From positions 157,501-221,500 of the forward strand of contig JBBBDQ010001124.1 of NCBI GenBank assembly GCA_037127315.1: a stretch of DNA of 64,000 bases, given 5' to 3'. The stretch's first letter is position 1. Each line of letters opens with the position of its first letter. This document shows positions 21,788 to 32,634 of this stretch, piece after piece. The notes beneath the pieces were generated by a model. That model had not been told where the DNA came from. It did not search any database and was given only the letters and a program-made list of their open reading frames with translations. This stretch comes from Ascarosepion bandense. Lineage: Eukaryota; Mollusca; Cephalopoda; Sepiida; Sepiidae. Both the position numbers and the translations under genes were made by a program.

Positions 21788-21835
21788 TAGTTGCTGACTA
21801 TGAAGATATTTAGGATAGTTAATTGTTGACTCCAG

Positions 21836-22085
21836 ATATTAAGAGTTTAAGTTAGCAATGATCAAATAAGAATCATGTCGGGAGTTTGTTCCAGAAACTA
21901 GCTGTTTTCGAGAAGAATCTGTCGGAATAAAATTTATTTCTTACAAATGGAATGATTGTGGAAGTGACTCATCCCTCAACACAATGCATGACGGATCATA
22001 GCTGTGAAGGACAGAACTGGTGAGACTAAGGAATATAGCAGGTCGAAAGATTTGCCGTAAAAATCGTGATTGGGTAACGATAAGA
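21836..22085 (-). mobile_element. Diverged CR1/Jockey-like LINE fragment
   Basis: The minus strand reads NKFYSDRFFSKTASFWNKLP, homologous to NFYSNSFFSRTSRLWNSLP of family A but clearly another lineage. No 3' end visible. Confidence 0.5.
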
Positions 22086-22120
22086 TTGTGACACAGTTTT
22101 CTGTGAAAAAAGGGATTATA

Positions 22121-23445
22121 CAGTGGCTTGCAAAAGTCTACACCCCCTTTGAAAATTTATATATTATGCATAATTTAACAGGGAACAACACATTTCTTCA
22201 ATTCCAATGACTGTTAGATAATAAGTTGAATTCCTTGTATTTACCTACGCACAAATACCCTTGGGAAAGGTATTAATCCGTCTCTTCCCTCCAGTTATGG
22301 GTTAAATAATAGGACAGATTAGGTTCTATAGCCTTGACTGGCAACCAGTCTACCGTAAAAATCAATGGCAACCTACTGCGGGATAATCTTCTGCCCAGTC
22401 AGTCATGTCCCTTTCAAGACATGATCACCCAAAGCGTGTATCAAGTATGGCATTTAACTGACTGAAGAAGCAGATTTTATATTGCTATGAAGTAATAAAC
22501 TGATCCTCCACTAATTACTACTTAATAATATAATCTATCTCTTCCCCCTCTAGCTATGAGTCAAATAACAGGACAGATTGGGTTCTATAGCCTTGGCTGG
22601 CAACCAATCTACCGCAGAAAGTAAATACTACAGGATAATCTTCTGCCCGGTTAGTCATATCTCTTTGAGACATGATCGCCCAAAGCGTGTATCACGTATG
22701 ACATTTAACTGACTGACTGAATAGTTAAAAACATGATTAAGGCTTCTTCTATGCATAAAGTGAGGGATTGGTTTTATATTGTTATGAAGTAATAAACTGA
22801 TCCCCCACTAATTACTACTTAACAATATGATACATCTTTTCCCCTCTAACTATGAGTCAAATAATAGAACAGATTGGGTTCTATAGCCTTGGCTGGCAAC
22901 CAATCTTCCGCGGAAAACAATGGCAACCTACGGCGAGATAATCTTCTGCCCAGTTAGTCATGTCTCTTTCGAGAAATTATCACTCCAAGCGTGTATCACG
23001 TATGGCATTTAACTGACTGAAAAAGCAGATCCATCACACTTTCTTTGATATAAAAATTACATTTTTAAAATTTTACACTGATTCTTAAAACCATATAAGT
23101 TAAAATCACCTTATATAGCAAAATAATAAACTGGCCAATTTTGTTTCTTATGGTAGAACGCACATGTCACTTTTGATTATTCTGGATTGTATACATCAAT
23201 GACAAACTACATGATAACACAGTATATCTGAGGGGTGTAGACATTTGCAAAGACATTTTTCTAAGTTATATGATTTTAAAAATCAATGTGAGGTTTTTAA
23301 AATGCAATTTTTATATCAAAGAAAAGTGTGATGGATCTGCTTATTATTTAACAATCATTGGAATTGAAAAAAATGTGTTGTGCCCTGTTAAATTATACAA
23401 AATATATAAATTTTTAAAGTGGGTGTAGACTTTTGGAAGCTACTG
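22121..23445. mobile_element. Non-autonomous Tc1/mariner-type element with nested SINE
   Basis: Flanking TA (22119-22120 and 23446-23447). Long inverted arms: CAGTGGCTTGCAAAAGTCTA at the left, and at the right the complement, TAGACTTTTGGAAGCTACTG. Arm similarity extends about 190 bp once the SINE at 22225-23020 is removed. No transposase. The interior is AT-rich. Confidence 0.85.
22225..23020 (+). mobile_element. SINE S1, headless trimer
   Basis: Three bodies in tandem. The first linker has only the 3' half of the palindrome (about 22470-22516) and begins with AAGCAGAT, a sequence otherwise found only in the host Tc1 element to the right. The second linker has a full palindrome (22757-22810). 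The empty site reconstructed from the opposite Tc1 arm is ...AATAA|GCAGAT.... Confidence 0.85.
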
Positions 23446-23447
23446 TA

Positions 23448-23784
23448 GGTTTGACAACAATACTCCATTTTTTTTATTATTTAACTTTTGGGAAGATAAA
23501 GAATCGCAGAATAAGTCAAGTACATTCTAAGCCGCACACGGAACGGGCCATTTCTCCAGTATTTTTGGCGATTGATCAATATATACGAGTCACACTTAAG
23601 GCCTCTTTCCCTATTCTTATATCTCTTCGGATTTCTTTGTCACAATTTCTGGTGTTACTACTGAAGTGTTAGGACTTAGAATGTTTTTCTTTCTTAATTA
23701 AAAGCGCCCATGTGGTGTTTATTTTTACGCTATGCCAACCGATGAGATTCTTTTATTTCTTGTTCTCCCATCCGCCGATAAACC
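23448..23784. other. Unassigned
   Basis: No repeat or coding feature recognised. Confidence 0.4.
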
Positions 23785-23806
23785 ACCTTTTCTCTCTCTT
23801 TCTGCT

Positions 23807-23889
<83 letters not shown>

Positions 23890-24290
23890 ATCTGCTTCAC
23901 TCTCGCTATCTCTCTTTACTGCTCTTTCTTTATTCTCCTTGTGCTCTTTCTCTACCACTTTCTCTTTTTCTCTTTTTTCATCTCCCTCTCTTTTCCCTAC
24001 CCTCTTCTTTCCCTCTTCCTCTCCTATTCTCTATTCTTTCCTTCTTTGCCTTCTCTGTCACTCTCCCACTTTCTCTTTTTTCTCTTTCTTTCTACCCCTC
24101 TCTTTTCACTACTCTCTTCTTTCCCTGTCTTCCTCCCCTATTCTTTTTTCTCTTCTTTTTTGCCTTCTCTATCCCTCACCCCACTTTTCTGCTTTTCCTC
24201 TTCTCTTTTACATCATCTCCCGAGAGGGGGAAGAGAAAGAAAGAGATATATACTTTCTTTCTCTTTCCCTCTTTAAGCAGGAGTTTAATA
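23785..24290. repeat. (CT)n-(CA)n and 400-bp polypyrimidine tract
   Basis: (CT)n 23813-23846, (CA)n 23849-23889, then nearly pure C/T on the plus strand to 24210. Overlapping open frames of 111-200 codons (Phe/Leu/Ser only) are composition artefacts. Confidence 0.9.
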
Positions 24291-24536
24291 TTTGAAAACA
24301 AATATCCCATGTGACCTGATGTTTGGCAGTCCTATCTTTTACGAATCAAACATATTCCTTAGAGATTCATAGAGACGGAATTTCACCTGTTCTTTTGTCT
24401 ATTGTGTGAAAACGTAGACAGAAACGTAGACAGAAAAAATCAACCTGAATAAAGTGAATGGAAAAGTGTGCCAGACAATAAAATATTGCACAATTGACTC
24501 AATTACGTTTTGACAGGAAAAAACGATCAAAATTTA

Positions 24537-25456
24537 GTCAGTCAGTCAGTCAGTTAAATGCCATACGTGATACACGCTTTGGGCGATCATGTCTCATGCG
24601 AGACATGACTGACTGGGCAGAAGTTTATCCCACAGTAGGTTACCATTGCTTTCTGCGGTAGACTGGTTGCCGACCAAGGCTATAGAACCCAATCTGTCCT
24701 GTTGTTTGACTCATAGCTAGAGGAGAAAGAAATGTAATATATTATTATGTAGTAATTAGTGGGGGATCAGTTCATTACTTCATAAAAATATAAAATTGAT
24801 CCCCCACTTTATGCCTAGTAAAATCCTTAATCATATCTCGAACTATTTTATTTAACCAGTCAGGTAAGTGCCATACAGGATACACGCTTTGGGCGATCAT
24901 GTCTCTTGCGAGACATGACTGACTGGACAAGATTATCCCACATTAGGTTGCCATTGCTTTCTGCAGTAGACTGTTTGCCGACCAAACTTATAGAACCCAT
25001 TTTGGCCTGTAATTTGACTCATAGCTAGAGGAGAAAGAGATGTTTTATATTATTATGTAGTACTTAGTGGGGGATCAGTTTATTACTTCATAAAAATATA
25101 AAATTGATTCTCCAGTTCATGTCCAGTAGAAGTCTTAATCATGTTTCCAACTATTTCATTCAGTCAGTCGGGTAAGTGCCATACGTGATACACGTTTTGG
25201 GTGATCATGTCTTGAAAGACTGACTGGGCAGAAGATTATCCCGCAGAAGGTTGCCATTGATTTTTGCGGTAGACTGGTTGCCAGTCAATGCTATAGAACC
25301 TAATCTGTCCTATTATTTAACCCATAACTGGGTGGAAGAGACGGATTAATACCTTTCCCAAGGGTATTTGCGCGTAAGTGAATGCAATAAATTCAACTGG
25401 AATTCGAACTTGGCTTCCCGATTTCTTGTTCTCGTTCTGCACCACAACGCACATCC
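24537..25456 (-). mobile_element. SINE S1, full-length trimer with head
   Basis: Minus orientation: head at the right end (ACCACAACGCACATCCC), leader, then three bodies separated by palindromes at 25066-25118 and 24758-24810. It is the longest S1 copy in the window, about 920 bp. A short direct repeat (CAAAAT) at both ends may be the target duplication. Confidence 0.85.
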
Positions 25457-25599
25457 CAAAATGTGTGTCTGTAGAAATATTTTGTATGGCAATAATTATG
25501 ACAACAGCAAAAGCAACAAACCTTCTTGTTTTGTTTTTACAGTACTGTTCACTCTGTACAAGTTTTGGGGACCACACGCGCTAGAGGGTTACATTAAGA

Positions 25600-26560
25600 G
25601 ATAGTTTTTACGGATAGTAAGAAAAGATAACGATTAACCGTAGACTTGAACAAGTTAGGATTGTAATGATCGGGGAAACATCATTTTGGGAGTCTGGTCC
25701 ACATAGCAGTGGCTCGATAGAAGAAGCTGTTCCGGTGGAACCTACTTCCCACCGATAAAATACGGATGGAATGTGGGTGGTTTCATACAATGTAAGTCGC
25801 ATGGACGTGCGTGGTAGTGCAGTGGATATCGACTTGGAACGAGAAATCGGCGAACCGAGTTAGCATTCAAGTTGACTTAAACCAATGGCAACCTACTGCG
25901 GGATAATCTTCTGCCCAGTCAGTCATGTCCCTTTCGAGACATTATCGTCCAAGCGTGCATCACGTATGGCACTTAACTGACTGACTGAATATAATAATTG
26001 AACATAAGATTAAGGCCTCTACTGGGCATAAAGTGAGGGATCAGTTTTATATTGTTATGAAGTAATAAACTGATCCCCCACTTATTACTATATAATAATA
26101 TAATATATATTTTCCCTTTCTAGCTATGAGTCAAATAACAGGACAGTTTGGGTTCTATAACCTTGCCTGGCAACCAGTCTACCGCAGAAAGCAATGGCAA
26201 CCTACTGCGGGATAATCTTCTGCCCAGTCAGTCGTTTCTCTTCCGAGATGATCGCCCAAGCTTGTATCACGTATGGCACTTAACTGACTGACTGAAGTCG
26301 CATGACGGGCCCTAGCCATAAAGGTTATACCTGAGGGAACCAAAGAATGTAGTTAAGCCGAGCACTTTCTGTGGAAGTAGCAATAAAGCAGTGAGAGACG
26401 CATCACATCCCGCCTGTGAGGAAAAGGTTGAAAGGTATAAAATAATTCGTCTCCCCCAAGGTCTCGAAGACACTTTTAAACTTTATCAAAATCATAAAGT
26501 GAGAACTGGACAGATTCCGCCCAAATGTGACAACAATACTCTATTTGCAGTTCTTGTAAA
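25600..26560 (-). mobile_element. Diverged LINE fragment split by a SINE
   Basis: The minus strand reads FHRNSFFYRATAMWTRLPK in the left part. The right part (near 26505-26540) matches the CCAGATRTGACAACA region that lies 5' of the HRRDVASL block in family A. The plus-strand frame 26391-26672 is a shadow of this. It is interrupted at 25803-26296 by SINE S1. Confidence 0.5.
25803..26296 (+). mobile_element. SINE S1 dimer with target duplication
   Basis: Flanked by AAGTCGCATG on both sides (about 25793-25802 and 26297-26306), a 10-bp target-site duplication. That proves retroposition of the whole dimer. It has head box A TAGTGCAGTGG, an internally deleted first body, palindrome 26031-26082, and a second body. 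Confidence 0.9.
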
Positions 26561-27097
26561 AATAGAGGATAGGATGAGAAGTCAGGTACTTACTGGCGCG
26601 GTACGGGCATCCGACTATCGTACCTGCATCTTTAACCATGCACGAGTTCTGCTTGGGGGCAGGTGTTCTTAAAACTACTTTTATTCGAGTTGATTCTTGT
26701 TCTATAAAGAAGGAAACAAGTTCTCCTTTTTTTCTGATTTGATTGTATTCTGATATTAGTGCGTGGTTTTTTTTTGGGGGGGGGGTCTATGAATTTTGGG
26801 GACATTTCATCTCCACAAAATTTAATTAAATATTCCATCCGATTTTTTTTTCTTTCGTTCTTTTTTTTCTTTTATTTATTTATTTATTTATTTATTTTAT
26901 TGTTTTCTTTATAATTTCTTTCTGGTTTGGTATTTGTTTTTCCCAAATGAATATAAGTTATTTTGGATATCTTAATTAAAATGGGCGTACGTAAATTGAA
27001 GTAGACTGTGAGTGGTACGAACCAACCAGCGTCTGTATTACGCATATCATGAGAAAATATTGAAACATATTTGCTGCTGCTATTATTATTATTATTA

Positions 27098-27144
<47 letters not shown>

Positions 27145-27247
27145 TCCGTTGCCGCTCCTTCTATACATCTTTCTTTCTTTCTTTGTTTTTTTTCTTTATT
27201 GCTATTTTTTCTCATGTAAAAATAATTACACATCTCACTTTCCACAG
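26561..27247. repeat. Low-complexity block with (ATT)n
   Basis: TTTA/TTTATT run near 26870-26900 and (ATT)n 27079-27145. Otherwise AT-rich and unassigned. It ends with the polypyrimidine tract before the candidate exon. Confidence 0.7.
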
Positions 27248-27435
27248 TTTCAGTTTCTCACAATCAGCAGCAGAAGTAATTCATGAGTTTTTCCTTAATG
27301 ATTGTCTCCAATTACAAGTCACGTGATGCTGACAATTCGAATCTGCCACAGAAAAGGCACCAAGCGTTTCCATTGAGTAAAATTGTGAAACTTCTCGATT
27401 TAATAAGGAAAGAAAAAATGGATTTTGGATCAATG
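27248..27435 (+). CDS. Candidate exon (unidentified)
   Basis: Strong acceptor CATCTCACTTTCCACAG and a good donor CAATG|GTAAGA. Two frames compete. From ATG 27283 there are 51 codons to the donor, ending KRHQAFPLSKIVKLLDLIRK and EKMDFGSM. The other frame starts at the acceptor (SFSQSAAEVIHEFFLNDCLQ) and stops after 26 codons, which would make it a last coding segment. Neither matches a family I know. It lies outside recognised repeats. Confidence 0.3.
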
Positions 27436-27699
27436 GTAAGAAAGAAAATTTATGTCATATACGTTGTCAAAATTGTTTTGTTAATTGTTTTGTTTTATTA
27501 ATAGTTATTTTTGCTAATCTTCTATTGGGTCTAATTAATAATTTCAATTTATATCATTCGTGTGTAAGCTTGTGAAAGAAAAAAATCATTTTATAAGAAT
27601 CGAGTTTATTAGTGGATTCAGACACCTGCCATTGCTGTTGTAATGATTCTCATCGCAGGAAAATAGTAAAGAATACTGTAGAAAAGTAGGAAAATTTCA

Positions 27700-28100
27700 A
27701 CAAAAGAAAGAAAGAAAGAAAGAATCAAATTTGCAAAGAAAAAGTAATGAAGAAAACCCAAGTAGCAGCAAAGAAAGAAAGCGAAAAATCAAATAGCTGC
27801 AAAAAATGAACCGAAAGAAAGAAAGAATCAAACAGCATTAAAAAAAGAAATGATCGAAAAGAAGAAACTATCGAATAGCAACAAAGAAAGAAAGAAAGAA
27901 AGAAAGAAAAGATAAAGAGAGAAAGAAAATATAAAGAAAGAGAGAAACTATAAAGAGAGGAAGAAACTATAAAGAGAGGAGTGAAAGCAGAAAAGAAGGA
28001 ATCAAATCGTTGCAAAGGAGAAAGGAACCAAAAGGAACCGGAAATGATCAAATAATAGCAAAGAAAGAAAGAAGCAAATAATCGCATCGGGAAAAGAATG
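27700..28100. repeat. Polypurine (GAAA)n-rich tract
   Basis: About 400 bp rich in GAAAGAAA/AAAGAGAG units with decayed ~25-35-bp periodic phrases (AGCAAAGAAAGAAAG...). The minus-strand 144-codon Phe/Ser frame is a composition artefact. Confidence 0.85.
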
Positions 28101-28930
28101 AATGAAAAAAAATGTCGGTGGAAACTTATTAATTTTTCTTCTGAAAAACTGATTTTCATGAAAACAGGCTTCTGAAGTTCACTAATTGTTATTGCTCTTT
28201 CCAGTATTGATGGGATTTTCCTTCCAACTGTTTTTGTTTAAGGTAATGTAATGTTAAGAGCCTGATTATATTATTGTATAACAGAAAGAGTGGTCGGCAT
28301 AATTTGAGCAATAGCTAATTTGATAAGGTTACGAGCTGAGGAGACGCGGGACTAATTTAGGGACTAAATGAGCCGATAATTGGCTTGGTGGAATTAACGG
28401 GTTAACTGAAAATGATCGTGAATTAAGATTTGAAATATACGACTGTTAAGGACTAGATAAAAAATGAAAAGTCAAGGCAAGGAATGAGAGAAAAGAAGTT
28501 ATCTTTTCTTTATCGATATATATATATATATACGCTCTCACACCCTGATTGAGCACTCTGGAAGGAATGGTAGACTTTGAAAAACAGTAGCTACTCTGGC
28601 GTGTACGCATCGCTCATTCAGTGAAATGAATTAGAGCATTCTAGCTATTGGGCGCGTATAATGATAATATATGCGTTAAAAAGTCTACCCTCTTCCATCA
28701 GGTAGAATCGCCGACTGACGCCAATTCGGTTGGGTTTCAATCCTGGGTAAAAAAAAACGTATTGATGAGCTGTGATACAGCGAAACAGATCTGTCTGCGG
28801 ATGACTAGATATATATATTAATTGACCGTAGAACAAATCTTGGAAACTTTCAATGACAAGACCAGACCTAGTGACGTCTAATAGTTCTGCACGACCAACT
28901 GACCATTGTCGAATAAATTAATGGCGTGTG

Positions 28931-28932
<2 letters not shown>
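28101..28932. other. Unassigned, with short (TA)n
   Basis: Contains (TA)n at 28518-28532 and a tRNA-T-arm-like GGGTTTCAATCCTGGGTA at 28732-28749, without a convincing box A. No gene. Confidence 0.35.

Positions 28933-28972
<40 letters not shown>
28933..28972. repeat. (TA)n microsatellite
   Basis: About 20 TA units, followed by (TTG)n. Confidence 0.95.
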
Positions 28973-28973
<1 letters not shown>

Positions 28974-28987
<14 letters not shown>

Positions 28988-29600
28988 TCTTGCAAACTAG
29001 CCACCCAGGGTTCTGCGTGTGTAGTCGGGAAAGAGCTAGCCGGAGAAAAGGAAGAATCGAAGGTCTCAGATGACGACACAGACGCCGATTGTCTGTCCCG
29101 TTGAACTCCGCCCCGTGCGGGTGTACGTGAAAGGCAAAAAGAACGATGGGACGACTCTCCGATCAACCTCTACATGGTCAGAGTTACTGACCACAGAAAA
29201 TTAGAGCAGAGAAGTTGAGCTGAGAAGTAGAGCAGAAAAAGAAAACCTCAGGCAGGCACACGCAGGCAAACAGAGCACAGAAAGTAGAAACGAGAGGAAG
29301 ACCGAATAGAGAGGAAGACGCAAGGAAAAGAACACACATGGTTAAAAAGAGAAGACAAACGAGACCAAACGAGAGTAGACGCACCATGGATTAAAACAGA
29401 GACCGAGGGAAAACGTTTCCGAAAGCACCAAGAGTTGGGCGAACTGAGAATACCGGAAGTGGCTGGAGGCCTGAGAACAGAAGTCCCTGGAAGCAATCGA
29501 AAGGCCAGTAAAGAACGCGTCAGAAGTAAGCACGCGCCAACACGTGGAGAGCACGAAGTCCCAGCTGGTCGCGGAAGTAGTCAAACGAACAATAGTGTCA

Positions 29601-29657
<57 letters not shown>

Positions 29658-29772
29658 TAATGCTAATACTGCGTGTACATAAAGACTTGACTTTGTGAGA
29701 CAATTCAGGGTCTTCGCTTCAATCCTTAAATCAACCATTTTTTTGCTTTTGACCCTGCTACTAATATAACAC
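28974..29772 (-). mobile_element. Possible LTR (minus strand)
   Basis: GC-richer, strongly purine-biased block unlike its flanks. On the minus strand a purine tract GCAGGAAGCGGAGTGG (29773-29788) is followed at once by TGTTATATTAGTAGCAGG, resembling a polypurine tract and the TG start of a 3' LTR. A (CT)n run sits at 29605-29655. The other LTR boundary and any pol gene are not visible. Tentative. Confidence 0.3.
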
Positions 29773-30055
29773 CACTCCGCTTCCTGCACTCTCACCAGGT
29801 CCTATCGAGTCGGAGTCGCGGCGTGGCCACTCTCCGGGGTCAAAAATCACGACGTGGCGGACGATGGCCTGCTGCACTTGGTCCCGACTTTCTCAACTTA
29901 CATATGGTACATTTCTCCTCAACTTACATATGGTACATTTTTCTTCTTGTTATTTAGTAAAACACCAGGTTTTAGGGATCGTCTTGATGAAGGATTGTTT
30001 TCACTAACACCTAGAGCATTCATATTCATCTCAAGCCATTTTTAATTTTGTATAG

Positions 30056-30353
30056 TGATGATTACTTGAAATTTTGGTTTCACTTGACTGGAGATACACA
30101 GATTCCTTCTCCGCTGTGTGTTGTGTGTGGCCAAACTCTGTCTAATGAAGCAAGGGTTCCAAGTAAGATGAAAAGACATCTTACTACAAAACATCCTAAC
30201 CTTCAAACTAAAAATGTCGATTATTTCCAACATTTGTTAGAATAAAAAAAAAGGCTTTATGAGTAGAAAATATTCATTTTTTACGATAGGCGTGCCGCGA
30301 AAAGTTCAAGAGCCCAATATTGGGCCGTGATGTAAAAAGGTTGGGAACCACTG
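30056..30353 (+). pseudogene. hAT-type transposase BED-finger fragment with 3' terminal repeat
   Basis: Frame 30056-30243: DDYLKFWFHLTGDTQIPSPL, then CVVCGQTLSNEARVPSKMKR and HLTTKHPNLQTKNVDYFQHL. This is a BED zinc finger (C-x2-C...H-x4-H) of the ZBED5/SCAND3-like hAT group. It lacks the catalytic domain and an ATG. Downstream, AAAAGGTTGGGAACCACTG (ends 30353) is a hAT-style terminal repeat. The left end was not found. Confidence 0.65.
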
Positions 30354-30440
30354 CTCTAGCACAAACTATCCTCCGTTTAAATCTCCTTATCTCCTATACT
30401 AACTTTTTAAATTAGTATACTGAGACATTTTAAATGCTTC

Positions 30441-31545
30441 TTCTTCTTCTTCTTTGTGCCCTGTCCTTTCAGGACGTAGGCGATCATGGCTTTCCACGTC
30501 TCCCTTTCTCCTGTTACACCACCCAAACCCCGCTCTGCCACCCACTAGCTGAACCCCATAAATCTAGAATATAAATGTAAGGAAACTAGAGGGGCCACAA
30601 AATGAGGGATCAGTTTATCTATTGATTATAATATAGATTTGATCCCCCACTTTATATACACATTATAATTTCTTATAAACTGTTGGCATATATCTTCCTC
30701 TTCTATGTAGTTTCTCCTTTCAGGACGTAGGCGATCATGGCTTTCCACGTCTCCCTATCCCTGGTGGCTCTTAGCACGCTTTCTCCTGTTACACCACCCA
30801 AACCCCGCTCTGCCACCCACTAGCTGAACCCCATAAATCTAGAATATAAATGTAAGGAAACTAGAGGGGCCACAAAATGAGGGATCAGTTTATCTATTGA
30901 TTATAATATATATTTGATCCCCCACTTTATATACACATTATAATTTCTTATAAACTGTTGGCATATATCTTCCTCTTCTATGTGGTTTCTCCTTTCAGGA
31001 CGTAAGCGATCATGGCTTTCCACGTCTCCCTATCCCTGGTGACTCTTAGCACGCTTTCTCCTGTTACACCAGGCAACCCTCGATTAAGTCCTTCAAATAT
31101 GCTATCCGCTGCTTTCTCCTGTCTCTTTTTCCCTCTATCTGGCCTGTTAGTATCAGGTTCTCCAAGCCCTCTTTCCTCATTGCATGTCCCAGGAACTTCA
31201 GCTGTCACTTCCTGATGCTCAGTAATAATTTCCTTCTCGTTTCCATCATTTTCAAAACCTCCCCATTGCCAACATGCTCGATTCATATTCACAGCATCCT
31301 TCTGTAGAATCACATTTCAGTTGCTTTAAGTTTTTCCTTCATCTTCGATGATATTGTCCAGCATTCACTGCCATATTGAAGAACTGACAATACATAGCGA
31401 TCCAGTACTGTCTTCTTTGTTTCTCGCGAAATTGTCCTGTTTCTTAATACTTTACTCAACTTCTGGAATGCTTCTTTCGCCATGCCAATTCGCCTTCGGA
31501 TCTCTGTGTCTCACTTTTCGTCTTCTGAACACTTTAAGTGCTTAG
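30441..31545 (-). mobile_element. RTE-like LINE family B, C-terminal half
   Basis: The minus strand encodes IRRRIGMAKEAF-type, YLGSVL-adjacent and WTEHV-type blocks in decayed form, then GTCNEERGLGEPDTNRPD, TGESVLRVTRDRETWKAMIA and YVLKG. It ends in a (GAA)n tail ((TTC)n at 30440-30453), as RTE-clade LINEs end in short simple repeats. The last ~55-80 bp before the tail are present three times (see next entry). Confidence 0.75.
30464..31072 (-). repeat. Triplicated LINE-B 3' segment with two palindromes
   Basis: The segment TCCTTTCAGGACGTAGGCGA...CTGTTACACC occurs at 30464, 30715 and 30990. The copies are separated by two nearly identical ~195-bp linkers (ACCCAAACCCCGCTCTGCCA to TATGTRGTTTC), each with a palindrome (30600-30655, 30873-30928). 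The first copy lacks 24 bp present in the others. Near-identity of the linkers implies a recent event. Confidence 0.9.
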
Positions 31546-32011
31546 TATTTAATAATTCTATATTCTGAATTCTCATGATGAATTCAGAGTATGTGGCATC
31601 ATTGCTTTCATTCCAATTCCAGATCACGTCCTGTTGCTAGAATTTATTTTCTGAATCATCGGTTAGTTTGAGCCCTACTTTCTATAATATTGAAACAACG
31701 ACGATGCAAAGTCTGTTCTTGGCCTTATCATAAGTAGATGCTTTTTTAGTGTGAATATTTTAAGATAATAGTTAAAGCAAAAAAATGAATTGAATATTAA
31801 TAACTCGTCCCAATTTATCAGGCAAATCGGCTATTGCATTTCAAGCGTTAACAAATATGAGATTCGCCCACAGATATTACTACTACTATTACTACTTCAA
31901 TCTGCTTCACCCGATGTGAAGCATAATCTTCAGTATAATCAGTCTGGCTGACTATTGAAACTGGGTACTGTGTTAGATCCTCCCTGGGTACGCCGTGCAA
32001 CATTTCAACCT
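31546..32011. other. Unassigned
   Basis: No repeat or gene recognised. Confidence 0.4.
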
Positions 32012-32634
32012 TCAGTCAGTCAGTTAAGTGCTTGCTGTACGTGATACAAGCCTGGGCGATCATGTCTCTTTCGAGACATGACTGACTGGGCAGAAGATTA
32101 TTCCACAGTAGGTTGCCATTGCTTTCTGCGGTAGACTGGTTGCCGACCAAGGCTATAGAACCTAGTCTGTCCTGTTATTTGACTCATAGCTAGAGGAGAA
32201 AGAACGGTTTAATATTATTACGTAGTAATTAGTGGGGGGTCAGTTTGTTACTTCATAAGAATATAAAACTAATCCCCCACTTTATGTCCAGTAGAAGCCT
32301 TAATCATGTCTCGAACTATTTTATTCAGTCAGTCAGGTAAGTGCCATACGTGATACACGCTTTGGGCGATCATGTCTCTTTCGAAACATGACTGACTGGG
32401 CAAAAGATTATCTCGCAGTAGGTTGCTATTACTTTCTGCGGTAGACAGGTGGCCCCCCCCCAAGTTTATGGAACCCAATCTGTCCTGTTATTTAATCCAT
32501 AACTGGAGGAAAGAGACGGATTGATACCTTTCCCAATGTTATTTGCGCGTAAGTGAATGCAAGGGATTCAACTGGAATTCGAACTCGACTTGATTTCTCG
32601 TTCCGGGCTGATATTCCCTGCACCACAACACAAA
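32012..32634 (-). mobile_element. SINE S1 dimer with palindrome
   Basis: Minus orientation; bodies flank the palindrome at 32231-32283. Head at right (CCTGCACCACAACAC), with box B changed to GAGTTCGAATTCC intact as its complement. Confidence 0.85.

Noticed and set aside
23712..24314. 200-, 187- and 111-codon Phe/Leu/Ser frames
   Set aside because: Artefact of the polypyrimidine tract; no domain, no codon bias distinct from composition.
26391..26672. 93-codon plus-strand frame as a gene
   Set aside because: It overlaps a minus-strand LINE remnant (CCAGATGTGACAACA region), so the frame is a shadow.
29233..29584. Minus-strand Ser/Leu-rich open frames at 29184-29584
   Set aside because: Purine-biased plus strand yields long Ser/Leu/Phe frames; overlapping frames are equally open, with no domain.
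30048..30245. Domesticated ZBED host gene
   Set aside because: Only the BED finger remains, no ATG, and a hAT terminal repeat follows within 110 bp; best read as transposon debris.
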